This document shows, in pieces, positions 36,984 through 46,133 of a stretch of DNA of 64,000 nucleotides. The stretch lies in the NCBI RefSeq assembly GCF_000717655.1, contig NZ_JNZY01000036.1, forward strand, positions 8,525 to 72,524. The letters run 5' to 3'. Numbering within the stretch: position 1 is the stretch's first letter; the number at the start of each line of letters is the position of its first letter. Below the pieces are notes generated by a model. It had not been told where the DNA came from and made no database searches. It was given only the letters and a program-made list of their open reading frames with translations. The translations under genes and the position numbers were made by a program. This stretch comes from Streptomyces katrae (GTDB lineage Bacteria; Actinomycetota; Actinomycetes; Streptomycetales; Streptomycetaceae).

Positions 36984-39185
36984 TCAGATCCAGGCGAGGG
37001 TGGTGCCGGCCGGTGCCGAGGCCGCGTACAGCTCGTCCACGGCCCGGACCTCGAAGGCGGCCGCCCGCTCCCGGCCGGCGCGGGTGACGGCCGGGAGGTG
37101 CAGGGCCGTGCCGCAGGTGCCGCCGAGGAAGCGACGGGCGCCGTCCGGGAGCAGGCGGTACAGCTCGTAGTGGCGGACCGGCCCGGCTGCCCGGCGCCAG
37201 GACAGCCGCACCGAGGCCTTGCCGTCCTGCTGGGTCTGGGCGTCCACGGTCAGCGCACTCGGAGACGCCGGGCGCCGCCGCGCCGTGTCGTCGCGTACCG
37301 ACAGGGCGCCGAGCCTCCACACCACCGCCGTTTTCCCGCGGGCCGTGATCCGTACGGCCAGCCCGTACGCGGTCCGGCCCGCCAGGGACGAGAGCCCGGC
37401 CCGGGAGGTGCGCCAGCCGCCCTGGCCGGAGCCCCGGGTCTGCGTCTTCAGCCAGGTGTACGGGACCGGCTCGCCCGGGGCGGCCGGCTCGCGCGTGGCC
37501 ACGCCCACCTCGACGGTGAGCGCGCCCGCCTCGGTGGCGTGCACCAGCTCCAGCACGGTGGAGCCGGTCAGCGGCAGCCGGGTCGCGTGCAGCCCGACCG
37601 CCGCCGGGGCGGTGAGTCTGCCCGCCACCAGGAGGCTGGAGCCGCCGCGCCAGGCCCTCGCGAAGTCCAGCGTGACGGCCGGGCGCCGCCCGGTGCTCGT
37701 CACGGCCCAGCGGCGGCCCGGGAGCCGGTCCTGCAGCCCGAGGTGGTTCCACGGGGTGTCGGAGGTGACCTTGCCGTCCTCGTACCAGCGCTCCCCGTGC
37801 CCGGTGTTGAAGGCGCAGGCGAAGGGCAGGGCGGCGACGGTGGACCGGTCCGCGACGGCGGTGGCGGGAGCCCGCCAGGTGCCCTCGGGCGCGGGGTGGG
37901 CCGGGTCCAGGGACTCGCCCGTCCAGAACCGGTCGTCGGCGCGGTGGAAGGCGCCGGGGGAGCGGTCGGTGAGGTGGTTGCGGGTCCACTCGGGCCGGTA
38001 GAAGCCGATGCTGACGACGTGGTCGCGGTCGCGCGGGATGATCGCATCCCAACGGACCGTGGAATCCCAGCCGTTTGACTCCATGTCGAGCGCCGCCCAC
38101 AGCTCGTGGCGGGAGCGGCCCAGCCGGCCGGCGAGCGCGCCGGAGGCGGCCAGGGTCTGCGGGGTCCAGCGGAAGTCGACGAACACCGTGTCCGCGACCC
38201 GGCCCGCCCGGTCCTCGAAGAACTCCTGGTTGAGCTGGTTGAGCGCGCCCTGCCAGCCGACCCGGCCCGTGCTGTTCATGGCGTCGTACCACGTGATCCG
38301 CAGGCCGTGCGGGGCGCCGGCCGCCCGCAGGGCGCGCAGGAACTCCCGCATCCGGGCGGCGAGCGCGCTGTCCCCGCCGTCGGTCTCGGCGTTCACGAAC
38401 CAGCCGTCGAACCCGTACGTCCGCGCCACTTCGACGAGCTTCCCGGCGACCGGAAACCGGCCGAGGCCGTCCTGCTGCACCAGGTCCCGCGTCCACCGGA
38501 GGTCGCCGCCGTACGCGACGGGCGGCAGGAAGATGTTGCCCAGCACCGGGACGCCGTTGCGGTGGGCCGCGTCGACCACGGGCGCGTTCGGGGCGAGGAC
38601 GATGCCCTCGCCGGAGGAGCCGCCCCAGAACACCAGTTCGTCGAGGTACGCCCAGTGCGTCAGCGCGTAGTGGTCGGCGGTCGCTGAGCCCTGGGAGGGG
38701 TTCTGGGCGGTGGGCCCGAAGGAGACGAGCGCGGAGATCCGCGCCTGGCCGGTGCGGGCGCCCGCGTTCGGGGGCACCGGGGTGAAGCGGGGCGCGAGCG
38801 GCACGGTCGCGGTGTTGTACGCGAGGTCCGGGTCGGACTCCGGGGTCCACTGCTTCAGCGAGCGCCAGGTGATGCCCGGGCCGGGGGAGCCCTGGGGGAG
38901 CGAGTCGGGGAACCAGTAGGAGGCGTACGGGGCCAGGTCGGCCGGGGCCGGTGTGGCGTCGGCCCGGGTGCCCGGTGCGGTCGCTGCGGCGGCCTGCGCC
39001 GTGGTGGACGCGCCGGTCGAGCCGAGCAGCGCGGCGGCACCTGCCCCGGCCCCGGCGGCGAGCAGCCCGCGCCGGGTCGGCGGCGCCGTACGGGCAGGAC
39101 GTGTCGCAGGTGCCGGGGGTGCCGGGTGTGCCGTACGGAGGGAACGGGCGGTGCGAGGGTCGGCGCCGTTGCCGGTCTCGGACAT
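36984..39185 (-). CDS. Secreted GH85 endo-beta-N-acetylglucosaminidase
   Basis: Protein of 733 aa that would cut the GlcNAc-GlcNAc core of N-linked glycans. A Tat signal peptide (twin Arg 38-39 in PTRRGLLAAGAGAGAAALLG, cleavage after AQA) implies export. The GH85 barrel starts near residue 85 (YASYWFPDSLPQGSPGPGI). The substrate-assisted catalytic pair N-x-E is N265/E267 in DGWFVNAET. Beta-sandwich domains and a C-terminal fibronectin-III-like domain (~650-733) follow. Start at 39185 has GAGGAG upstream. Runs leftward with the GH5-like gene; both oppose the mannosidase. Confidence 0.88.
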   Translation of the reverse strand: MSETGNGADPRTARSLRTAHPAPPAPATRPARTAPPTRRGLLAAGAGAGAAALLGSTGASTTAQAAAATAPGTRADATPAPADLAPYASYWFPDSLPQGSPGPGITWRSLKQWTPESDPDLAYNTATVPLAPRFTPVPPNAGARTGQARISALVSFGPTAQNPSQGSATADHYALTHWAYLDELVFWGGSSGEGIVLAPNAPVVDAAHRNGVPVLGNIFLPPVAYGGDLRWTRDLVQQDGLGRFPVAGKLVEVARTYGFDGWFVNAETDGGDSALAARMREFLRALRAAGAPHGLRITWYDAMNSTGRVGWQGALNQLNQEFFEDRAGRVADTVFVDFRWTPQTLAASGALAGRLGRSRHELWAALDMESNGWDSTVRWDAIIPRDRDHVVSIGFYRPEWTRNHLTDRSPGAFHRADDRFWTGESLDPAHPAPEGTWRAPATAVADRSTVAALPFACAFNTGHGERWYEDGKVTSDTPWNHLGLQDRLPGRRWAVTSTGRRPAVTLDFARAWRGGSSLLVAGRLTAPAAVGLHATRLPLTGSTVLELVHATEAGALTVEVGVATREPAAPGEPVPYTWLKTQTRGSGQGGWRTSRAGLSSLAGRTAYGLAVRITARGKTAVVWRLGALSVRDDTARRRPASPSALTVDAQTQQDGKASVRLSWRRAAGPVRHYELYRLLPDGARRFLGGTCGTALHLPAVTRAGRERAAAFEVRAVDELYAASAPAGTTLAWI

Positions 39186-39241
39186 GCGGGGCTCCTCGGT
39201 GACGGGTGACGGGTGACGGATGGCGGGTGACGTGGTGATCG
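39186..39241. repeat. Short TGACGGG tandem repeats
   Basis: Between the GH5-like gene stop and the GH85 start, GTGACGGG is repeated three times, then a variant GGATGGCGGGTGACGTGG. No operator or hairpin of note is seen; the repeats merely separate two co-directional genes. Confidence 0.4.
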
Positions 39242-40507
39242 TCAGGTGACGTCGGGCACGCGCAGCACCTCGGTGATGCCGCGCGCGGACAGATGGGCGG
39301 AATCCTCCGCGAGCTCCGCCAGGACCACCGCAGGGCGGACCCCCTGGGCCGTCAGCGCGGCCCAGGCCTCGAAGAAGGTCCCGCCCGGGGCGCACACCGA
39401 GCGCCTCGGCGCGGCCTCCGGCCCGCCGACGTCCACCGCCAGCGCCGTGGACCGGACGGGCGGGCGGTGCTCCCGGCCCCGCCACTCCGCGGCGATCCGG
39501 GCGACGGCGGCACCGGCCGGCTTGGCCTTGCGGTCGTTGGTGAACAAGCCGAGCCCGTACTCCAGTTCCGGGAAGTCCGCGAGCTCCCGGGACACGTCGT
39601 GCGAGCACCACCAGGTCACGCCCCACAGGTCCGGGCAGTCCAGCACGTTCGCCACGGTCGCCTCGGTGAAGGCGGCCGCGTGCTCCGCCGGGATCAGCGG
39701 CGCGGGCGCCCCGACCTCCTGGAGCCACACCGGCCGGTGCGGATCGAGCGCCCAGGCCTTCGACAGCTCGACCAGGTACGCGGCGTGCTGCTCGGTCGCC
39801 GTACCGGTCCGGCCGTGGCGCTGCGCGGTGCCGTTGAACACCCACGAGTGCACGGCCGTGGCCGCGCCCAGCCGGGCCGCCTGCGCGACCGTGAACGGGT
39901 GCCCGTCCCGGTACCAGGCGGCGTCGTACTCGGCGTGCAGGTGGAACCGGCCCGGAGCGCCCTTCTCGCAGGCCGCGAGCATCCGCTCCAGCCAGCGCCC
40001 CGCCTCCTCGCGGGTGATCCGGTCCGGGTCCGGATGCGGGGCGTCGGAGAACTGGTTGATCTCGTTGCCGACGGTCATGCCGAGGAAATTGGGCCGGTCG
40101 GCGAGGGCTGCGGCCAGCGTGCGCAGGTACTCCTCCTGCCCGGCGACGACGTCCGGGTCGGTGAAGACGTTCCGCCGGTGCCAGGTGCCGGTCCACGCGG
40201 GCAGGAAGTCGAAGCTCGACAAGTGACCTTGCAGACCGTCCACGCCGACGTCGAGCCCTCGCTCGGCGGCCGCATCGGCGAGCGCGACGAGCTGTTCGAC
40301 GGCGCGCGGCCGGATGAGCGTCCGGTTCGGCTGGAACACCGGCCACAGCGGGAAGACCCGTACGTGGTCCAGGCCGAGGGCGGCGACCGAGTCGAGGTCG
40401 GCCCTGACCTCGTCGAGGTCGAAGTCGAGCCAGTGGTGGAACCAGCCGCGGGACGGGGTGTAGTTGGCGCCGAAACGGAGCGGACGAGGGGCGGATTCGT
40501 CGTGCAT
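39242..40507 (-). CDS. GH5-like glycoside hydrolase, possible beta-mannosidase
   Basis: Protein of 421 aa without signal peptide, so intracellular. A (beta/alpha)8 barrel of clan GH-A: the opening LRFGANYTPSRGWFHHWLD, acid/base N148-E149 in MTVGNEINQF and nucleophile E264 in WLQEVGAP. The sequence style resembles the GH5 subfamily 18 enzymes that cut Man-beta-1,4-GlcNAc, which would be the last bond left after GH85 and GH38 action. Subfamily is inferred. The C-terminal ~90 residues form an extra small domain. Start at 40507 (MHDESAPRP). Confidence 0.75.
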   Translation of the reverse strand: MHDESAPRPLRFGANYTPSRGWFHHWLDFDLDEVRADLDSVAALGLDHVRVFPLWPVFQPNRTLIRPRAVEQLVALADAAAERGLDVGVDGLQGHLSSFDFLPAWTGTWHRRNVFTDPDVVAGQEEYLRTLAAALADRPNFLGMTVGNEINQFSDAPHPDPDRITREEAGRWLERMLAACEKGAPGRFHLHAEYDAAWYRDGHPFTVAQAARLGAATAVHSWVFNGTAQRHGRTGTATEQHAAYLVELSKAWALDPHRPVWLQEVGAPAPLIPAEHAAAFTEATVANVLDCPDLWGVTWWCSHDVSRELADFPELEYGLGLFTNDRKAKPAGAAVARIAAEWRGREHRPPVRSTALAVDVGGPEAAPRRSVCAPGGTFFEAWAALTAQGVRPAVVLAELAEDSAHLSARGITEVLRVPDVT

Positions 40508-40596
40508 AAGGCGTCCTGGAGTTCTCGGAAATGCGCCGGGTGAGCACAACCTGCCGGGTGTCAAGGATTAAGTCAACAGGGCCTCTGAAACGGGAA

Positions 40597-40666
40597 CTTA
40601 TGCGCTTCAGTCCCGTTGACAGAAGGGCTCCTGCCCTCCCAAGCTGATCGAGCTAATGCGGTTTAG
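40597..40666. promoter_or_regulatory. Two LacI-type operators between divergent glycosidase genes
   Basis: CTTATGCGCTTCAG (40597-40610) and CTAATGCGGTTTAG (40653-40666) agree at 11 of 14 bases and each has partial dyad symmetry around a central CG, as LacI-family operators do. A TTGACA at 40616-40621 between them may be the mannosidase -35 box. AACGGGA...TCCCGTT (40589-40617) is an extra inverted repeat. The LacI regulator of the locus is the likely binder. Confidence 0.55.
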
Positions 40667-40706
40667 TTCTGCCGGTTTCAGTTCTCACACAGGAAAGCGT
40701 GCGGAA

Positions 40707-43700
40707 ATGGACAGCGGTATTTCGGTCACCGAGGTCGCCGCCCCGGCCCTCTTCACCGGTTCTGCGCAATGCCCTGCCCAGGTGGTCCGCGTGCGGATCC
40801 GCAGGGAGCGTCCGGCCGGCCCGCTGTACGTCACCGTGCACGGCCCCGGGGTCACCACCCCGCACCCGCGCATCCTGCGCGCCGACACCGCCGACGCCTG
40901 GGACACCACCGACGCCCGGGACAGCGCCGATGCCGGGACCGGCCCGGTGGTGGAGTCCACCGTCGAGGTCGCCGTCCGCACCGGCGGCGCCGCTCCGGGG
41001 GCGTTGCTGCCCGCCACCGCCCGCGTCGCCACTCCCGACGGGCGGCCGCTCGCCGAGCTGCCGTTCGGCCTGGCCGTCGCCGAGCCGGGCTGGACCGTCC
41101 GGCTCGTCCCGCACTTCCACTACGACCCCCTGTGGTGGAACACCCAGGCCGCGTACACCGCCCTGTGGGACGCCCCGCTGCGGCCCGGCGAGCCCGAGCG
41201 CGGCTGGGAGTACACCGGTGTCCCCGCCTTCACGCTGATCCCGCTCCACCTCCAGCAGGCGCGCGAGGACCCGGCGTACCGCTTCGTGCTCTCCGAGGTC
41301 GACTACCTCAAGCCGTACTGGGACAGCCGTCCCGAGGACCGCGCCGAGCTGCGCGCCCTGATCGCCGAGGGCCGCGTCGAGATCGTCGGCGGCACGTACA
41401 ACGAGCCCTCCACCAACCTCACCTCCTCCGAGAGCACCATCCGCAGTGCCGTCCACGGACTCGCCCTGCACCGCGGCACCTTCGGCGCCGACCCGCGCAC
41501 CGCCTGGCAGCTCGACGTGTTCGGCCACGACCCGTCGTTCCCGTCCCTGATGGCCGGCGCCGGGCTAGACTCCGCCGTCCTCGCCCGCGGCCCGCACCAC
41601 CACTGGGGCCCGATGCAGGACACCTGGGGCGACGCGCTCCGGGCCCCGTCCGCGATGCAGCTGCCCGCCGAGTACGAGTGGATCGCGCCCGACGGCCGGG
41701 GGCTGCTGCTGCACTACCTGCCCGCGCACTACTCGGCCGGCTGGCCCTCCCACATGGCCCCGGACGCCGAGGCGGCCGCCGGGCAGCTGCTCGAGCTCTA
41801 CGAACTGCTGCGGACCGGCGCCGCGACGCGCAACGTCCTGATCCCGATGGGCACCGACTTCTCCTGGCCGCACCGCTGGGGCCTGGAGGTGCAGCACGCC
41901 TGGAACCGCCGCTACTGCTGGCCGCGCATGGAGCACTCCGGCCCCCGCGCCCACTTCGAGGCCGTCCGCGCCGAACTGGCCGCCCGCGGGGAGCGGCCGC
42001 TGCCGGTGACCCGGGAGATGGGCCCGGTGTACACCGGCAAGGACGTCACCTACGCCGATGTGAAACAGGCCCACCGGGCTGCCGAGAACCTGCTCGAACA
42101 GGCCGAGACCTTCGCCGCGCTGGCCTGCGCGGAAGGGCTGCTGGACTACCCGGAGCAGACCCTCGCCAAGGCCTGGCGGCACCTGCTGCACGCCGCGCAC
42201 CACGACGCGGTCACCGGGACGTTCTCCGACCAGGTGTACCTGGACCTGCTCCCGACCTGGCGGGAGGCCCACGAACTGGCCGCCGCCGTACGGGAGGAGG
42301 CGCTGCGCGCGCTGACCCGGGCGGCCGACACCCGCGGGCCGGGCGCCCTCGCCGTGACCGCCCACAACCCCGTGTCCTGGACGCGAACCGACCTGGTCCG
42401 TACGACGGTGGACCTCGCGGAACTGGGCCTGGGTGCGGGCATGGACGACGCCCGGCGCATCACCGTCCTGGACGCCGAGGGGGGCGGCACGCCCGTCCAC
42501 CTCGAAGCGGTGGCCGGCGGCCGGGCGGAGCTGGCCTTCCTCGCCGTCGACGTGCCGCCGCTGGGGCACCGGACCTGGTGGCTCGCCGCCGCCCCGTCGC
42601 CCGTCTCCGGCGGCTGGGAGCCCGCGCCCGGCCTCGCCGTCGAGAACGCCTGCTTCCGGGCCGAGGCCGATCCCGCGCGCGGCGGCGGCCTCGCCCGGCT
42701 GCTGGACCGGCGCACGGGGGACGAGCTGCTGACGCCGGGGGAGGTGGACGAGCTCGTCGTCCAGGAGGAGCACGACCAGCACCCCTTCTTCGGGGAGGGC
42801 CCCTGGCACCTGCTGCCCAAGGGGCCGGGCACCGGCTCGGGCAGTGCGCCCGCCGACTCCTGCCGCGTGGAGCGGGGCCCGCTGGGGGCGCGGATCGTGG
42901 CCTCCGGGCGCACCGGCCCGGTCCGCTGGACCCGGACCACGACCCTGTGGGACGGCCTCGACCGCGTCGAACTGACCACCACCGTGCACGAGTTCCACGG
43001 CGCCGACCGGCTGCTGCGGCTGCGCATCCCGGCCGACGTGCCCGGGGCGCTGCCCGTCGCGGAGACGGCGGCCGCGGTGGTGGGGCGCGGGTTCGCGTTC
43101 CCCGGCGTGGATGCGGGGGCCGACCACACGCGGGCGCCGTGGACCCTGGACAGCCCGTGTCTGAACTGGTTCGGGCTCTCGGCGCCGCTGGTGGTGGGCG
43201 GTGGCCGCGGTCCGGGCCGGGGTCCGGGCCGGGCGGTGGGGGCCGGCGAGATCGTGCTCCCGGATGCGGGAACCCCCGACGGCCTGCGGGAGTTGGTCGT
43301 CGCGCTCGCCCGGTACGGCGTCACCGCCACCCCCACCCGGCCGGGCGGCCCGCGCTGGGGAGACCTCGCCGCGGACAGCAGCCTCCCGGACTTCCGCATC
43401 GCACTCGGCGGCCCCGAGCGGAACACCTTCACGGCGGCGGTGCTGGCGGCGGCCGATCCCGCGTACGAGAAGGCCGTACGAGAACACGCGCAGGTCTGGG
43501 TACCCCCCAGGGCCGGGCTCCGCGCACTCTGGAGGCCCGGCTGCGACCTGACCGGCATCCGGGACCTGCCGGTCCTGGTGATCGCCGGGCCGGCGGGGGA
43601 GGCCGCATCGGCCGTCGCCGCGTCGGGCCGGCTCGAAGCCGTGGACCCGCCGGCCGGCGAGCCCGCGCCCGAAGCCCCGTACGCCGGCCGGACCGTCGGG

Positions 43701-44978
43701 GTCCTGGTCAGGGGGACGCCCGGCTTCGCCGTCGACACCGAGGGCCGGCTGCACGGCAGCCTGATGCGGTCCTGCACGGGCCGTCCCGCGGGGGAGTGGA
43801 TGGACCCGCCGCGGCGCACGGCCCCGGACGGCAGCTCCTTCCAGCTCCAGCACTGGACCCACGTCTTCGAGCACGCGCTGGTCGCGGGAACCGGAGACTG
43901 GCGAGAGACCGATCTGGTCCGCCGGGGCCGGGAGTTCAACAAGCCCCTGACCGCGGTCACCGCCCTACCGGACGCCGGCCCGCAGCCGCCCGCCCGTTCC
44001 CTGCTCGGCGTCGAACCCGCCGACCGGGTCCTGATCGACGCGCTGAAGCGCGCGGCAGGCGGCTCGGGCGCTCTGGCGGTCCGGCTCCACGAGGCCCACG
44101 GCCGCCCGGCGCAGGTCCGGCTGCACTGGCCCGCGGCCCCCGCCGCCGAGGCGGATCTGCTGGACAGCCCCCGGGGCCCGTTCCCCGGCGGGATCGGTGG
44201 CGCGGCGACGACCACGGTGCTGCTGCCGACCGCATCGGGCATGCCGCTGCGGCAGGGCGAACGCGAGCCGCACCAGCCAGTGTTCAGCCGGTACTGGCTC
44301 CACAACACGGGAACGGCGCCGATGGGCGACGCCCCGTACGCGGTGACCTGCACGGGCGTCCCGGCCGACGCCGCCGTGACGGTCGCGGCGCACGGCGAAG
44401 GGGCCGGCGGCCCCGTCCGGCTGGAGGTCCGGGCACCCGGGGGCTGGCAGGCCTCCTGGACCCGGCGCACGGTCGAACTGCCGCCCGGCGGCTACGAGCG
44501 GCTCCCGCTGACCGTGACCCCCGCGGCCGGCGCCCGGCCCGGCACCCACCTGGTCCGCGTCCTCGCGGCCACCCCGGCGGGGGAGTTCGAGGACGTCCTC
44601 GCCGTAGACGTGCCCGGCGGCCCGGACGTCCCTCCCGCGCTGTGGGTGGAGGCGCCCGATCCGGAGGTGGATGTGGCCCCCGGCGGACGTGCCCTCGTAC
44701 GGGCCAGGATCGGCACCACCGGGATCCGGAGCCCGCTGACGGGCCGGGCGTACGCCGTCTCCCCGTACGGGACCTGGCAGTTCACCGGTCCCCCCGGCCG
44801 GCCCGTGCACGTACCCGCGGACCGCCCGGCGGAGGTGGAGTTCGAGCTGCGGCCGCCGCCGGGAGCCGTGCCGGGCACGTACTGGATGCTGGTCAAGGCC
44901 GCCTGCCAGGGCAGGATCGCGTACGGTCCCGCCATCGCCGTGCGCGTATCCGGCGTGCCCGACGTACCCCAGGGATGA
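40707..44978 (+). CDS. GH38 alpha-mannosidase (large, with NEW3-like C-terminus)
   Basis: Protein of 1423 aa with no signal peptide. A beta-domain of ~130 residues precedes the GH38 catalytic core: zinc ligands H138 and D140 in PHFHYDPLWWNTQ, nucleophile D270 in AWQLDVFGHDPSFPS, and the second half motif HAAHHDAVTGTFSDQ. Middle and C-terminal beta-sandwich domains follow, and the last ~250 residues (LEVRAPGGWQASWTRRTVEL; LTVTPAAGARPGTHLV) look like NEW3/CARDB-type modules, making it longer than the usual ~1000 aa. It should strip alpha-mannose from imported N-glycans. lacI follows 18 bases later. Confidence 0.88.
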   Translation: MDSGISVTEVAAPALFTGSAQCPAQVVRVRIRRERPAGPLYVTVHGPGVTTPHPRILRADTADAWDTTDARDSADAGTGPVVESTVEVAVRTGGAAPGALLPATARVATPDGRPLAELPFGLAVAEPGWTVRLVPHFHYDPLWWNTQAAYTALWDAPLRPGEPERGWEYTGVPAFTLIPLHLQQAREDPAYRFVLSEVDYLKPYWDSRPEDRAELRALIAEGRVEIVGGTYNEPSTNLTSSESTIRSAVHGLALHRGTFGADPRTAWQLDVFGHDPSFPSLMAGAGLDSAVLARGPHHHWGPMQDTWGDALRAPSAMQLPAEYEWIAPDGRGLLLHYLPAHYSAGWPSHMAPDAEAAAGQLLELYELLRTGAATRNVLIPMGTDFSWPHRWGLEVQHAWNRRYCWPRMEHSGPRAHFEAVRAELAARGERPLPVTREMGPVYTGKDVTYADVKQAHRAAENLLEQAETFAALACAEGLLDYPEQTLAKAWRHLLHAAHHDAVTGTFSDQVYLDLLPTWREAHELAAAVREEALRALTRAADTRGPGALAVTAHNPVSWTRTDLVRTTVDLAELGLGAGMDDARRITVLDAEGGGTPVHLEAVAGGRAELAFLAVDVPPLGHRTWWLAAAPSPVSGGWEPAPGLAVENACFRAEADPARGGGLARLLDRRTGDELLTPGEVDELVVQEEHDQHPFFGEGPWHLLPKGPGTGSGSAPADSCRVERGPLGARIVASGRTGPVRWTRTTTLWDGLDRVELTTTVHEFHGADRLLRLRIPADVPGALPVAETAAAVVGRGFAFPGVDAGADHTRAPWTLDSPCLNWFGLSAPLVVGGGRGPGRGPGRAVGAGEIVLPDAGTPDGLRELVVALARYGVTATPTRPGGPRWGDLAADSSLPDFRIALGGPERNTFTAAVLAAADPAYEKAVREHAQVWVPPRAGLRALWRPGCDLTGIRDLPVLVIAGPAGEAASAVAASGRLEAVDPPAGEPAPEAPYAGRTVGVLVRGTPGFAVDTEGRLHGSLMRSCTGRPAGEWMDPPRRTAPDGSSFQLQHWTHVFEHALVAGTGDWRETDLVRRGREFNKPLTAVTALPDAGPQPPARSLLGVEPADRVLIDALKRAAGGSGALAVRLHEAHGRPAQVRLHWPAAPAAEADLLDSPRGPFPGGIGGAATTTVLLPTASGMPLRQGEREPHQPVFSRYWLHNTGTAPMGDAPYAVTCTGVPADAAVTVAAHGEGAGGPVRLEVRAPGGWQASWTRRTVELPPGGYERLPLTVTPAAGARPGTHLVRVLAATPAGEFEDVLAVDVPGGPDVPPALWVEAPDPEVDVAPGGRALVRARIGTTGIRSPLTGRAYAVSPYGTWQFTGPPGRPVHVPADRPAEVEFELRPPPGAVPGTYWMLVKAACQGRIAYGPAIAVRVSGVPDVPQG

Positions 44979-44996
44979 GGAAGAGGCAGGCAGGCC

Positions 44997-46106
44997 ATGG
45001 CCCGCAGACCCACCATCAAGGACATCGCCCGCCGGGCCGGGGTGTCCGAGAGCGCCGTGTCCTTCGCGCTCAACGACCGGCCCGGCGTGTCCCAGGACAC
45101 CCGCGCCCGCATCCGCCGGGTCGCCGAGGAAATCGGCTGGCAGCCCAACAGCGCCGCCCGCGCCCTGTCCGGCGAACGCTCCGGCGCGGTCGGACTGGTG
45201 CTCGCCCGGCCCGCGCAGACCCTCGGCGTCGAGTCCTTCTTCCTCCAACTGGTCTCCGGCATCCAGGAGGTGCTGTCCGCCGGCCGGGTCGCCCTGCTCT
45301 TCCAGGTCGTGGACGGCATCGACGCCGAATGCGCGGTCTACCGCCGCTGGTGGGCCGAGCGGCGCGTGGACGGGGTCCTCGTCGTCGACCCGCGTACGGA
45401 CGACCCGCGCCCGGAACTCCTCGCGCAGCTCGGGCTCCCGGCGGTCGTGATCGGCGGAACGGGCGGCACCGGGCCGTTGCCCCCGGCGGGGCCCGACGGG
45501 AGCGGGGCCGGGCCCCTGTCCCGCGGCCGGGGCGACGGGAGCGGCCCCGGGCCCCTGTCCTGCGTCTGGGCCGACGACGCCCGGGCCATGGCCCAGGTCC
45601 TGGACCACCTGTACGGGCTGGGCCACCGCCGGATCACCCACATCGCCGGGCTCCCCGGCCTCGCCCACACCGCCCGCCGGATGGCCTCGCTGCGCGCGGA
45701 GGCCGGGGCGCGCGGCCTCGGCCCGGAGCACGTGCGCTCGGTGGTCACCGACTACTCCGACGCCGAGGGGGCGGCCGCCACCCGCCGGGTCCTCGCCGAG
45801 CCCGAACCGCCGACCGCGCTCGTCTACGACAACGACGTGATGGCGGTGGCCGGCATCGCCGTCGCCGCCGAGCTGGGCATCGCGGTCCCCGGCCGGATCT
45901 CCATGGTCGCCTGGGACGACTCCGCGCTGTGCCGGGTCACCCACCCCCGGCTCACCGCCCTCGTACGCGACACCGCCGGCTTCGGCAGGCTCGCCGCGCA
46001 GGAGCTCCTCGCCGTGCTCGCCGGGAGCCCGCTGCGGGCCCGCGAGAGCGAGCAGCCCCGGCTGGAGCCCCGGGAGAGTACGGCCCCGCCGCCGCCCGCA
46101 TACTGA
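44997..46106 (+). CDS. LacI family transcriptional regulator of the glycosidase locus
   Basis: Protein of 369 aa. The HTH and hinge are classical: TIKDIARRAGVSESAVSFAL, then NSAARALSGERSGAVGLVL. The periplasmic-binding-like effector domain follows (ADDARAMAQVLDHLYGLGHR; TALVYDNDVMAVAGI; ISMVAWDDSALCRV). An insertion at residues ~165-190 is a 13-residue tandem duplication (GDGSGPGPLSxx). It lies 18 bases after the mannosidase and 27 before the ROK kinase, so it is probably the local repressor binding the paired operators at 40597-40666. Confidence 0.9.
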   Translation: MARRPTIKDIARRAGVSESAVSFALNDRPGVSQDTRARIRRVAEEIGWQPNSAARALSGERSGAVGLVLARPAQTLGVESFFLQLVSGIQEVLSAGRVALLFQVVDGIDAECAVYRRWWAERRVDGVLVVDPRTDDPRPELLAQLGLPAVVIGGTGGTGPLPPAGPDGSGAGPLSRGRGDGSGPGPLSCVWADDARAMAQVLDHLYGLGHRRITHIAGLPGLAHTARRMASLRAEAGARGLGPEHVRSVVTDYSDAEGAAATRRVLAEPEPPTALVYDNDVMAVAGIAVAAELGIAVPGRISMVAWDDSALCRVTHPRLTALVRDTAGFGRLAAQELLAVLAGSPLRARESEQPRLEPRESTAPPPPAY

Positions 46107-46133
46107 ATCCGACCCCTTCCTGGAGCCGCTGCC

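Noticed and set aside
39186..39241. TGACGGG repeats considered as an operator
   Set aside because: Simple short tandem repeat with no dyad and no fit to the LacI sites found upstream.
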